Shown here: in pieces, positions 43,231-53,505 of the stretch
Layout of the letters: every line of letters begins with the position of its first letter
Position numbering within the stretch: position 1 is the first letter of the stretch
Assembly: GCA_963741525.1 (NCBI GenBank)
Contig: CAVUIW010000016.1
Coordinates: 62,001 to 126,000 of the forward strand
Length of the DNA stretch: 64,000 nucleotides
DNA from: JANNSX01 sp963741525
GTDB taxonomy: Bacteria > Pseudomonadota > Alphaproteobacteria > Rhizobiales > Hyphomicrobiaceae
Direction of reading: 5' to 3'
The notes under the pieces: generated by a model
What the model was told of the DNA's origin: nothing
Seen by the model: only the letters and a program-made list of their open reading frames with translations
The model's database searches: none
Translations under genes and position numbers: made by a program

Positions 43231-43277
43231 AGCACTTTCCGACCAAGTGGATACCGGTTGGTCGAAAGAAAGTGCTC
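43227..43277 (+). repeat. GAGCACTTTCC palindromic repeat, copy 2
   Basis: CTAGAGCACTTTCCGACCAA and its partner TTGGTCGAAAGAAAGTGCTC form an imperfect palindrome around GTGGATACCGG. It is an inverted copy of the repeat at 39475, with 46 of 48 positions equal, so the two yejA genes are flanked by inverted repeats. It separates the binding-protein genes from yejB and may affect mRNA levels between them. Confidence 0.85.
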
Positions 43278-43346
43278 AAACCAATAACATGGACCGTTGT
43301 CCGACCCGCAAGGATCGGACAACAGTCCGAGTCCGAGCCCACACCC

Positions 43347-44462
43347 ATGCTCAACTACATCGTCAAACGCCTGCTGCTCATGATCCCGACGCTGTTCGGC
43401 ATCATGCTGCTGAGCTTCGCCATCATCCAGTTCGCGCCTGGCGGGCCGGTCGAGCGCATGATCGCCAAACTCTCCGGCCAGGACGTCTCGGCGACCTCGC
43501 GCATCGGTGGCGAAGGCGGCGACTTCGGCGGCGGCACCCAGGCGAGCGAGCCGGGCGGCGCCGACGGCGGCCTCAACTCGAAGTATCGCGGCGCGCAGGG
43601 CCTCGATCCCGAGTTCATCAAGAAGCTCGAGAAGCAGTACGGCTTCGACAAGCCGGCGCACGAGCGGTTCGCCAAGATGCTTTGGGACTATGCCCGCTTC
43701 GATTTCGGCGAGAGCTACTACCGCAGCGTCAGCGTGCTCAGCCTGATCAAGGAAAAGCTGCCGGTCTCGATCTCGCTCGGGTTGTGGATGCTGTTCATCG
43801 CCTATTCGATCTCGATCCCGCTCGGCATCCGCAAGGCCGTGCGGGATGGCTCCTCCTTCGACATCTGGACGAGCGGCGTCATCATCATCGGCTATGCCAT
43901 TCCCGGATTTCTCTTCGCCGTGATGCTCGTCGTCTTCTTCGCTGGCGGCACTTACTTCACCTGGTTCCCGCTGAAGGGCTTGACTTCCAGCGGCTGGGCC
44001 GAGATGGGTTTCTTCGCCAAGATCGGCGACTACTTCTGGCACCTCGCGCTGCCGATCACGGCCATGGCGGTGGGCGCCTTCGCGACCACGACGCTGCTCA
44101 CGAAGAACTCCTTCATCGACGAGATCAAGAAGCAGTATGTGGTGACGGCCCGCGCCAAGGGCTTGACCGAGCGGCAGGTGCTCTATGGCCACGTCTTCCG
44201 CAACGCCATGATGATCGTGATCTCGGGCTTTCCCGGTGCCTTCATCGGCGCGTTCTTCGCGGGCTCGCTGCTCATCGAGAACATCTTCTCGCTCGACGGC
44301 CTCGGGCTACTGGGCTTCGAAAGCATCATCAATCGCGACTATCCCGTCGTCTTCGCGACCCTCTTCATCTTCTCGATCATGGGCATGGTGCTCCAGCTCG
44401 TCTCGGACCTGGTCTACGTCCTCATCGATCCGCGGATCGATTTCGAGAGCCGGGAGGTCTGA
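43347..44462 (+). CDS. yejB: ABC transporter permease YejB-like
   Basis: This 371-residue permease has an N-terminal helix (LNYIVKRLLLMIPTLFGIMLLSF), a long periplasmic loop with a Gly-rich stretch typical of YejB, and a C-terminal BPD_transp_1 domain with five more helices. The EAA loop is ARAKGLTERQVLYGHVFRNAM, where the ATPase docks. I chose the ATG at 43347; upstream in-frame sequence is repeat DNA. The gene is 3 bp from yejE. Confidence 0.92.
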   Translation: MLNYIVKRLLLMIPTLFGIMLLSFAIIQFAPGGPVERMIAKLSGQDVSATSRIGGEGGDFGGGTQASEPGGADGGLNSKYRGAQGLDPEFIKKLEKQYGFDKPAHERFAKMLWDYARFDFGESYYRSVSVLSLIKEKLPVSISLGLWMLFIAYSISIPLGIRKAVRDGSSFDIWTSGVIIIGYAIPGFLFAVMLVVFFAGGTYFTWFPLKGLTSSGWAEMGFFAKIGDYFWHLALPITAMAVGAFATTTLLTKNSFIDEIKKQYVVTARAKGLTERQVLYGHVFRNAMMIVISGFPGAFIGAFFAGSLLIENIFSLDGLGLLGFESIINRDYPVVFATLFIFSIMGMVLQLVSDLVYVLIDPRIDFESREV

Positions 44463-44465
44463 GCC

Positions 44466-45574
44466 ATGGCAACCGCGGAACTCACCCCCAACTCCCGCCA
44501 GGGCGCGCTGCCGAAGCCGAGCGAAGGCCGCATTGCGCGCTTCCTCGAGCGCAATCTCTCGCCGATCAATCGCCGCCGTCTCGCCAACTTCGCCGCCAAC
44601 CGGCGCGGGCTCTGGAGCTTCTGGATTTTTCTCTTTCTCTTCCTCGTCAGCCTGTTCGCCGAGCTGATCGCCAACGACAAGCCGTTGCTCGTCTCGCACC
44701 AGGGCGGTCTCTACTTTCCCGCCTTCAAGAGCTATCCGGAGACGGCCTTCGGCGGCGAGTTCGAGACGGAGGCCGACTACCGCGATCCCTATCTCAAGGA
44801 GCTGATCGCCAAGGCTGGCGGCTGGATGGTCTGGCCAATCATTGCCTACAGCTACGACACCATCAATCTCGACCTGCCCGTGCCGGCTCCCGCGCCGCTG
44901 TCGACCGAGAACTGGCTCGGCACCGACGACCAGGGCCGCGACGTGGTCGCGCGCGTCATCTACGGATTTCGCCTCTCGGTGCTGTTCGGGCTCATTCTGA
45001 CGATCGTCTCCTCGATCGTCGGCGTCCTGATCGGCGCGATGCAAGGCTATTTCGGCGGCTGGGTCGACCTCATCGGCCAGCGCATCATCGAGATCTGGAG
45101 CTCGATCCCGACGCTCTACGTGCTGCTGATCGTCGCCTCGATCCTGGTTCCCGGATTCTGGACCCTGCTCGGCATTCTGCTGGTCTTCAGCTGGACGTCG
45201 CTCGTCGGCCTCGTCCGGGCCGAGTTCCTGCGCGGGCGGAACTTCGAATACGTTAGAGCGGCGCGCGCACTCGGCCTCTCGGACCGGCAGATCATGTTCA
45301 AGCATCTGCTGCCAAACGCCATGGTCTCGACGCTGACCTATCTGCCGTTCATTCTCTCGGGCTCGATCACCGCGCTGACCTCGCTCGACTTCCTGGGCCT
45401 CGGCATGCCGCCGGGCTCACCCTCGCTCGGCGAGCTGCTGGCGCAAGGAAAGTCCAACCTGCAAGCCCCCTGGCTCGGCATCACGGCCTTCGTGACGCTG
45501 TCCGTGCTGTTGACGCTCGTCGTCTTCATCGGCGAGGCCGTGCGCGATGCGCTCGACCCGAGGAAGACGTTCCA

Positions 45575-45578
<4 letters not shown>
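44466..45578 (+). CDS. yejE: ABC transporter permease YejE-like
   Basis: This 370-residue permease has a cytoplasmic N-terminus with NRRRLANFAANRRGLWSFWIF leading into helix 1, a periplasmic region with AFKSYPETAFGG, GTDDQGRDVVARVIYGFRLSV, and the BPD_transp_1 domain with the EAA loop AARALGLSDRQIMFKHLLPNAM. These match YejE (OppC-like) partners of YejB. Its stop overlaps the yejF start by 4 nt (ATGA). Confidence 0.93.
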
Positions 45579-47219
<1,641 letters not shown>

Positions 47220-47227
47220 GATCCGTT

Positions 47228-48178
47228 ATGACCAAGGTTCTGTTCAATGCCGCGGGCTGGGAGGCCGGCCCCTGGGTCGAGCACTTCCGGGTTGCCGATC
47301 CCTCGCTCGAGCTGTCGACCGCGACGGCCGCCGCCGACCTTGCGGATGTCAATTTCGCGATGGTCTGGAAGCCAGAGCCAGGCCTCCTTGCCCTTTGCCC
47401 GGGCATGCAAGTCATCTTCAATCTGGGCGCCGGCGTCGACGCCATTCTCGCCGACAAGACCATCCCGCCCGAAATCCCGATCGTCCGCATCGTCGATCCC
47501 AACATGACCGAGCGCATGTCGGAGTGGGTGGTGCTGCAGGCGCTGATCCATCATCGGCGCATGCTGCGTTACATGGAGCAGCAGCGGGCCGGCCGCTGGT
47601 ACGACATCCCGGCGCAACCGGCGGCCTCCGCGATCGCCGCCGGCGTCATGGGTCTCGGCGCGCTCGGGAGCGATGCGGCCAGGAAGCTCAAGATCATGGG
47701 CTTCGACGTCGCCGGGTGGAGCCGGACACCGAAGCCCGTTCCCGGCATCGAAACTTTTTCGGGATCGGACGGCCTCGAGCGATTTCTCGCGCGCACCGAG
47801 ATGCTTGTTTCCCTGTTGCCGCTAACGGCGGAGACCCGCAGCCTCATCGATCGCCGCCTGATCGGCAAACTCAAGCGCGACGGTGCGCTCGGCGGCGCCG
47901 TCATCATCAACGCCGGGCGTGGCGGATCGCAAGTGACGGACGATATCCTCGCCGCATTGAACAGTGGCGCGCTCCTCGGCGCGAGCCTCGACGTCTTCGA
48001 GACCGAGCCGCTCGATGAGAAGCATCCGATCTGGGCGCATCCCAACGTGGTCATCACCCCGCACAACGCCGCCGACAGCGAGCCTGCGGCCCTTGCCCGC
48101 TACATCGCCGGCCAGATCCGCCGACATCGCGAAGGCAAGCCGCTCGACAATGTCGTCGACAGGAAACGGGGTTATTGA
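47228..48178 (+). CDS. ghrA: Glyoxylate/hydroxypyruvate reductase A-like
   Basis: This 316-residue D-2-hydroxyacid dehydrogenase reduces glyoxylate or hydroxypyruvate with NAD(P)H. The short GhrA-type catalytic domain has FNLGAGVDAIL and MTERMSEWVVLQAL. The NAD domain has GVMGLGALGSDAA, and the catalytic residues lie in INAGRGG (Arg), FETEPLDEKHPIW (Glu) and VVITPHNAAD (His). It follows yejF by 8 bp, so it is probably in the same transcript. Its 3' end overlaps that of the NlpC/P60 gene on the other strand by 7 nt. Confidence 0.9.
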   Translation: MTKVLFNAAGWEAGPWVEHFRVADPSLELSTATAAADLADVNFAMVWKPEPGLLALCPGMQVIFNLGAGVDAILADKTIPPEIPIVRIVDPNMTERMSEWVVLQALIHHRRMLRYMEQQRAGRWYDIPAQPAASAIAAGVMGLGALGSDAARKLKIMGFDVAGWSRTPKPVPGIETFSGSDGLERFLARTEMLVSLLPLTAETRSLIDRRLIGKLKRDGALGGAVIINAGRGGSQVTDDILAALNSGALLGASLDVFETEPLDEKHPIWAHPNVVITPHNAADSEPAALARYIAGQIRRHREGKPLDNVVDRKRGY

Positions 48179-49029
48179 CCGCGCCCGAGCGCCGGCATGC
48201 GCCGCACACCGCTGACCAGCGTCCCCGTTCCCGCGATTCGCTCGACCGCCTCGGCGAGCGGCTCGATCACCGTCTCCATGTGATGGCCGTTGGCGTGCAG
48301 CAGCCGGGTTGCGTCGACCATGATGCCGGCATGACCCGGCCAGAAGACGAGGTCGCCGCGCTCGAGCGGCGCGTCCCTAGCGATCGTCGTGCCGAGCGCC
48401 TTCGCCTGCATGTCGCTGTCGCGCGGACATTCGAGGCCCGCGGCCTGCATGCTGAGTTGCACGAGCCCCGAGCAATCGAGGCCCTTCGTCGATCTGCCGC
48501 CCCACAGATAGGGCACACCAACGAGCTGCTCGGCGACCGCGACGAAATCCGGTGCGAAGCGGTCGATTGGCGCCGTGTGGCGTGCGACGACATAGCCGCC
48601 TGAAGCGAGCTTCTGCAGCGCGCCCGAAGTCCCGGCCACCGCCAGCTCAGATCCGAGACTCAACGCCGCCAGAGTTGGCGATTTGATGTCCGCCTCGGGA
48701 TAGAGGAACGTCCGCTCGGCGGTCACCTTGTGGGTTGCCGCGTGCGGGGGCCCGAGCGAGGAATCAAGCACATAGCCGACATAGCCATCGCTCGCGAGCT
48801 GCACCCACGACCAACCGTCGCACGTGTCGTAGACCGTCACCGTCTCGCCGAAGAGCGCCTCGGTGTCCTGGCGCGACGTCGCCTCGGGCGTTCGCTTCAC
48901 CTGGACAAGACCGATTGCGACTTGCCGCTTCGTCCCCTCCACGAAACGCGGTGCCGTCACGCGGCCCTCGAGCGCCTTGGCGGCGAGATCGTCCCGATAG
49001 GCGTTGGTCCTGCGGTCGAGCGCACTCAT
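48172..49029 (-). CDS. NlpC/P60 family peptidoglycan hydrolase with SH3 domains
   Basis: This 285-residue protein has bacterial SH3-like modules (about residues 25-140: VTVYDTCDGWSWVQLASDGYVGYV, TFLYPEADIKSPTL) and a C-terminal NlpC/P60 domain from about residue 160. Catalytic Cys is in GLDCSGLVQ, His in PGHAGIMVD, the third polar residue in LLHANGHHM. It would cut D-glutamyl-meso-DAP bonds in cell-wall peptides. No signal peptide is seen, so it may act on recycled muropeptides. The ATG at 49029 lies 2 bp after the pepA stop; longer upstream sequence is pepA in another frame. Confidence 0.9.
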   Translation of the reverse strand: MSALDRRTNAYRDDLAAKALEGRVTAPRFVEGTKRQVAIGLVQVKRTPEATSRQDTEALFGETVTVYDTCDGWSWVQLASDGYVGYVLDSSLGPPHAATHKVTAERTFLYPEADIKSPTLAALSLGSELAVAGTSGALQKLASGGYVVARHTAPIDRFAPDFVAVAEQLVGVPYLWGGRSTKGLDCSGLVQLSMQAAGLECPRDSDMQAKALGTTIARDAPLERGDLVFWPGHAGIMVDATRLLHANGHHMETVIEPLAEAVERIAGTGTLVSGVRRMPALGRGQ

Positions 49030-49031
49030 GA

Positions 49032-50453
49032 TCAGCTCGCGATGCCTTCGAGCGCTCGGAAAACGGCGCGCGCCGCCTGCGGCTCGCCACCCATGGGCCG
49101 CGCGGGCTTCGCCTTCGGCACCCAGCAGTAGACGTCGAAATGCCCGTAGATGCACCCCTTCGGCGCGAAGCGCTTCAGAAACATCGCCGCGGTCACCGAG
49201 CCCGCGAACGAGCCGCCCGAGATGTGGTTCACGTCGGCGATCGGGCTCTTCAGCATCTGGTCGTAGGGCTGCCAGAACGGCATCCGCCAGACCGGATCGT
49301 CGACCTCGCGGCCGGCTGACAGTACCGCATCGGCGAAGCGATCGTCCGTGCAATAGAAGGGCGGCAGATCCGGCCCGAGTGCGACGCGCGCCGCACCCGT
49401 GAGCGTCGCGAAAGTCAGCATCACATCGGGCTTGTCCTCACCGCCGAGCGCCATGGCGTCGCCCAGCACCAACCGCCCCTCGGCATCCGTGTTGCCGATC
49501 TCGACCGTCATGCCGTTGCGGCTCGCCAGCACGTCGCCCGGACGGAACGCATCGCCCGAGATCGAATTCTCGGCAATCGCGAGCAGCAGTCGCAGCCTCA
49601 CCGGCAGCTTCGCCTCCATGATCATCTGCGCGATCGTCAGGGCCGTCGCCGCGCCGCCCATGTCCTTCTTCATGAGCGTCATGGAATCGCCGGTCTTGAT
49701 GTTGAGACCGCCGGTGTCGAAGCAGATGCCCTTGCCGACGAGCGTTACCTTGCGGTCGGAGGCCTTGCCCCAGCGGATATCGACGATGCGGGGCGGCCGC
49801 GGGCTGGCGCGTCCGACCGCGTGGATCATCGGAAAATTCTCTTCGAGCAGCTTGTCGCCGACGATGGATGTCACCTCGGCCTTGCAGGATTTGGCGAGCG
49901 CGCGCGCCGCCTGCTCGAGCTCGGCGGGACCCAAATCGCTCGCCGGCGTATTGATGAGGTCGCGACCGAGATAGACGGCGCGGGCGGCAGACAGAACGCT
50001 CGCGCGATCCACCGATTTGGGAAGGGCGAGCCGGCGCGGCTTCTCCGATCGTTTCGACTTGTAGCGCTCAAAGGTGTAGCCTCCGAGCGCCCAGGCGAGC
50101 GCCGAGAAGTCAGGCGCATCGATCAATCCTTCCAAGCGGTAATCGCCAGCCGGCAGCACGCCCGGCAAGGCACCAACCGCCAGTGGCCCCTCGCCCGCGT
50201 CGCCCCGGGCAACGCCGTAGACCACGGCCGCAAGACCGCCACTCGCCTTGGGCAGCAACACGAGCTTGCCAACACCGCCGTCGAAACCCATCGCCTCCGC
50301 ATAGCCCTTGGCCGCGACATCGAGGCTCTTCGCCAACTCCGGCCAGGTCTCGGTCGTGACGAGGTGAATGGGTATGGTCCCCTTCAGGGCTTCCGGTCCG
50401 AGCAGCAAGAGCTCTGGATTAGCCGTTTGCGGTTTAGGATCCGACTTCGCCAT
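49032..50453 (-). CDS. Leucyl aminopeptidase family M17
   Basis: This 473-residue zinc peptidase removes N-terminal residues from peptides in the cytoplasm. The C-terminal catalytic domain shows LVGKGICFDTGGLNIK (metal and catalytic Lys/Asp), MKKDMGGAA, and NTDAEGRLVLGDA, the M17 signature. It belongs to the shorter alphaproteobacterial branch, not classic PepA. The ATG at 50453 is chosen because the 30 residues before it are antisense to the GST upstream region. Coupled to the NlpC/P60 gene: together they could break down muropeptides, and the yej peptide importer gene set lies nearby. Confidence 0.92.
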   Translation of the reverse strand: MAKSDPKPQTANPELLLLGPEALKGTIPIHLVTTETWPELAKSLDVAAKGYAEAMGFDGGVGKLVLLPKASGGLAAVVYGVARGDAGEGPLAVGALPGVLPAGDYRLEGLIDAPDFSALAWALGGYTFERYKSKRSEKPRRLALPKSVDRASVLSAARAVYLGRDLINTPASDLGPAELEQAARALAKSCKAEVTSIVGDKLLEENFPMIHAVGRASPRPPRIVDIRWGKASDRKVTLVGKGICFDTGGLNIKTGDSMTLMKKDMGGAATALTIAQMIMEAKLPVRLRLLLAIAENSISGDAFRPGDVLASRNGMTVEIGNTDAEGRLVLGDAMALGGEDKPDVMLTFATLTGAARVALGPDLPPFYCTDDRFADAVLSAGREVDDPVWRMPFWQPYDQMLKSPIADVNHISGGSFAGSVTAAMFLKRFAPKGCIYGHFDVYCWVPKAKPARPMGGEPQAARAVFRALEGIAS

Positions 50454-50541
50454 GGCGGGGCTTGCTCCGGTGATCGGCGTGACAGGGGGTATTGGCCGTT
50501 GTATGGCAGCTCGACCCCATGATGACAATCGGAGGCGGCGC

Positions 50542-51186
50542 ATGCCGGACGGGATGACACTCTACATCGGCAGCAAGTCATTCTCATCCTGGAGTCTGAG
50601 GCCATGGCTCGCCATGCGACAGGCCGGGCTCGATTTCGAGGAGGTGGTGATTCCCCTCCGCCAGGTGAGCACGAAATCCGCCATCCGCAAGGTATCACCC
50701 TCCGGCAAGGTCCCCTGCCTCGAGCACGGCAACACGGTGATCTGGGACAGCCTCGCAATTTGCGAGTACGTCGCCGAGATCGCGCCCGAGGTTGCGCTAT
50801 GGCCCGGCGGTCGCGATGCACGCGCTTTCGCGCGCGCCATCTCGGCGGAGATGCATTCCGGATTCCCCACGCTGCGCCAAGCCCTGCCGATGGACTTCGC
50901 AACGACACTGCCTGCGCCCGAGATCGGCCCTGAACTCGAAGGGGACATCCGGCGCATTGTCGCCATCTGGGGCGAAGCGCGGCGGCACTACGGCAGCAGT
51001 GGCCCATTCCTGCTCGGCGCTTTCAGCATTGCGGACGCCATGTATGCGCCCGTCGCGTCCCGATTTACGACCTATGGCATCGATCTGCGGCCGTTCGGCG
51101 ACGATGGAGCGGCCGAAGCTTATCGCCGGCACATAATGGATCTTGCAGCGATGCGCGAATGGGGACGCTCGGCTGCAGAGGAGTGA
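50542..51186 (+). CDS. Glutathione S-transferase family protein
   Basis: This 214-residue protein has an N-terminal thioredoxin-like domain (LYIGSKSFSSWSLRPWLAMRQAG, with SFSSWSLRP as the glutathione site; then GKVPCLEHG and WDSLAICEYVAE) and an all-helical C-terminal domain (FLLGAFSIADAMYAPVASRF). The SxxSWSLRPW motif is typical of zeta/YfcF-like bacterial GSTs. GGAGG at 50531, 6 nt before the ATG, fixes the start. It is divergent from the M17 gene. Substrate unknown. Confidence 0.92.
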   Translation: MPDGMTLYIGSKSFSSWSLRPWLAMRQAGLDFEEVVIPLRQVSTKSAIRKVSPSGKVPCLEHGNTVIWDSLAICEYVAEIAPEVALWPGGRDARAFARAISAEMHSGFPTLRQALPMDFATTLPAPEIGPELEGDIRRIVAIWGEARRHYGSSGPFLLGAFSIADAMYAPVASRFTTYGIDLRPFGDDGAAEAYRRHIMDLAAMREWGRSAAEE

Positions 51187-51320
51187 AACGTCCCGCCGGC
51201 ATTTCACTCCGGTCCGAGCCGAACGGAAAACAATATGTCGAGTTAAACCTTTATTGACGGCTGTACCAGAAACTGACGGTCGACCTCACAGCCCGTTCGG
51301 GCGAAAGCGGATTTGCCGTC

Positions 51321-52247
51321 ATGCAGCCCAGGCTCATCGTCTCGACCCCTTCACGCGCGCGCAGTCATCTCGGCATCGTCGCGGCGGTGACCGCGGCCCT
51401 GATGCTCGGGGCGTGCGCTTCGTCGAACGCGCCCGGCACGGGTATGCTGGCCGGAGAGGATACGGCCGCCGAGACGATCGCCAAGCTTCCGGATGACGCG
51501 AGCCCGGACACGGCCAAGGCCTATTGGGCGACCGCCTATATGAAGAACCCCAAGGACGAGCGAGCCGCCATCGGCCTCGCCAGGGCGCTCAAGGCGACCG
51601 GCGAAAAGGATCGTGCCGAGAGCGTACTGCAGCAGGCCGCCATGTACATGCCCGACAACAAGCCGATCGCCTCCGAACTCGGCCGCATGGCCCTCGAGAA
51701 CGGCAACCTGGAGCTCGCGCACAAGCTCCTGACGCGTGCTGACGATCCGAGTCAGCCGGATTGGCGTGTGATCTCGGCACTCGGCACCATCAAGGCCAAG
51801 AGTGGCGACAAGCGCGGCGCGCTGGGCTACTTCGAGCGAGCCCATGAGCTCGCACCCAACGAGCCGGCCGTCCTCAACAATCTGGCGCTGAGCTATGCCT
51901 TGAACGGCGAGCCAGCCAAGGCCGAGGGTCTCCTGCGCCAGGCGGCCGAGGCCGGTGGTGATACCGCCAAGATCCGGCAGAATCTCGCCCTCGTGCTCGG
52001 TGTGCAGGGCCGCTTCGACGAGGCCAAGACGGTGGCCGCCGTCGATCTGGAGGCCGGCAAGGCCCAGGCCAATGTCGCCTACCTGCAGAAGATGGTGAAG
52101 GCGACGCCGATCCAGCTCGGCAAGCAACCGGCGCAGGCGGTTGCGGCGGTGGCGCCAGCCGCCGCTCAGGCCGAAACGGCGGACGCCGGTTGGGCGGCCG
52201 AAACGACGGCCGAGCCCGCGGGCAAGGTCGCCGCCGCCACGAACTGA
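51321..52247 (+). CDS. tadD: TPR lipoprotein TadD of the Flp pilus system
   Basis: This 308-residue protein has a lipoprotein signal with lipobox LGAC (C32) and at least four TPR-like helix pairs between about residues 60 and 230 (PNEPAVLNNLALSYALNGEPAKAEGLLRQAA is the clearest). The tail is Ala/Glu-rich. TadD is an outer-membrane TPR protein that helps place the secretin and pilus machinery. It is convergent with the cpa/tad operon and has its own terminator at 52286. Confidence 0.85.
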   Translation: MQPRLIVSTPSRARSHLGIVAAVTAALMLGACASSNAPGTGMLAGEDTAAETIAKLPDDASPDTAKAYWATAYMKNPKDERAAIGLARALKATGEKDRAESVLQQAAMYMPDNKPIASELGRMALENGNLELAHKLLTRADDPSQPDWRVISALGTIKAKSGDKRGALGYFERAHELAPNEPAVLNNLALSYALNGEPAKAEGLLRQAAEAGGDTAKIRQNLALVLGVQGRFDEAKTVAAVDLEAGKAQANVAYLQKMVKATPIQLGKQPAQAVAAVAPAAAQAETADAGWAAETTAEPAGKVAAATN

Positions 52248-52285
52248 CCGCGACAGCGTTCGCAAATCGCATCGCAAGTATGGAC

Positions 52286-52312
52286 AAGGCGGCCTTCGGG
52301 CCGCCTTTCGTC
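52286..52312 (+). terminator. Terminator of tadD
   Basis: AAGGCGGCC and GGCCGCCTT form a perfect 9-bp stem around a TTCG tetraloop, followed by TTCGTCGTT. It lies 38 bp past the tadD stop. Confidence 0.8.
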
Positions 52313-52339
52313 GTTGTGGGCATCGGGTATCGCGTATCA

Positions 52340-52418
52340 GGCATCAGGCATCAGGCAAAAGAAATGGTGGCAAGCCTTGCCCAGCTCTTCCGCTACCCGA
52401 CGACTGATGCCTGATGCC
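52340..52418. repeat. Inverted repeat of GCATCAG units between tadD and tadC
   Basis: GGCATCAGGCATCAG (52340-52354) has a perfect complement at 52404-52418, around a 49-nt loop. It is preceded by imperfect GGTATCGCGTATCAG units. Such GGTATC/GCATCAG strings are common between convergent genes in Hyphomicrobiales; no gene is seen here. Confidence 0.75.
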
Positions 52419-52435
52419 CATTCCCAAATGAAGAA

Positions 52436-52457
52436 GGGGCGGCACATTGGCCGCCCC
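52436..52457 (-). terminator. Terminator of the cpa/tad operon
   Basis: On the minus strand GGGGCGGC pairs with GCCGCCCC around CAATGT, followed by TTCTTCATTT. It lies 36 bp after the tadC stop and would end the long pilus transcript. Confidence 0.8.
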
Positions 52458-52492
52458 CGTGGAGCCCCGGCTCGTCCCCCGAGCGCGCTCCG

Positions 52493-53467
52493 CTACTTCA
52501 TCTCCATGTACTGGATGACCGCCGGGCCGATAATGGCGACGAATAGCACCGGCAGGAAGAACAGGATCATCGGCACGGTGAGCTTCGGCGGCAGGGCGGC
52601 GGCCTTCTTCTCGGCGGCCGACATTCTCATCTCGCGATTTTCCTTCGCCATGACGCGAAGCGCCTGGCCCACTGGTGTGCCGTAGCGCTCGGCCTGGATC
52701 AAGCTCGTGCAAACGGCCTTGATCGATGGGATGCCCGTGCGCTTCGAGAGATTATCAAATGCCTGGCGTCGGTCCGGAAGATAAGCGAGCTCGGCCGTCA
52801 GCAACGACATCTCCTCGGCGAGCTCGATCGAGGATTCGGCAATCTCCTTCGAGACCTTGCCGAAGGCGGCTTCCGTCGACATGCCGGATTGCACGCAGAT
52901 CAGCAGCAGGTCGAGCGCATCGGGGAAGCCATTGTTGATGGACTGCTGACGGCGTTGAATGAGGTTCGAAAGGAACACATTCGGCAGGTAGTAGCCGAGA
53001 TAGGCGGCGACCGGCAGCAGGGCCAAGCGAACGATCGCCGGCAGCTCATGCGTGTTCCAGGTAAAGAGATAGACGGCCGCGCCGATGAACGTGACGATCG
53101 GCATGGCGAAGCGGAAGAAAACAAAGGCCACCATTGGACCCTGGCCTCTGAGGCCCGCCATCTTCAGCTTGTCCTTGACCTCGTCTGTCTCGAAGAGCTT
53201 GCGGAGATTGAGCTGATCGACGATCTGGCTCATCACGCCCTTCAACTCGGAGCGAAGCTTGCCGGTTTTGTCCTTGCTGCTCTGCATTTCGGCGAGGCGC
53301 GCCGCCCGCATCTTGTCACGCTCGGTCGCCATCGACTTCATGCGAGCCGAAATGCGGTCCTTCGACAACGAGGGCAGCGCGAGCGTCAGCACGGTCGCGA
53401 AGCCCGCCACGGCGGCGAGGACGACAACCATGAACTGAAGCGTGAAGACGTTCTGAAAGAAATCCAT
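52493..53467 (-). CDS. tadC: Flp pilus assembly inner-membrane protein TadC
   Basis: This 324-residue T2SSF-domain protein has helices near the N-terminus, two around residues 110-160 (VAFVFFRFAMPIVTF and ALLPVAAYLGYYLPNVF), and one at the C-terminus (MILFFLPVLFVAIIGPAVI). The T2SSF core has GFPDALDLLLICVQSGMSTEAAF. With TadB it forms the platform on which CpaF acts. Last gene of the operon, 38 bp after tadB. Confidence 0.94.
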   Translation of the reverse strand: MDFFQNVFTLQFMVVVLAAVAGFATVLTLALPSLSKDRISARMKSMATERDKMRAARLAEMQSSKDKTGKLRSELKGVMSQIVDQLNLRKLFETDEVKDKLKMAGLRGQGPMVAFVFFRFAMPIVTFIGAAVYLFTWNTHELPAIVRLALLPVAAYLGYYLPNVFLSNLIQRRQQSINNGFPDALDLLLICVQSGMSTEAAFGKVSKEIAESSIELAEEMSLLTAELAYLPDRRQAFDNLSKRTGIPSIKAVCTSLIQAERYGTPVGQALRVMAKENREMRMSAAEKKAAALPPKLTVPMILFFLPVLFVAIIGPAVIQYMEMK

Positions 53468-53505
53468 GACGAATGCCTAGCCGTAGACCATTGCCAAACG
53501 CGCGC

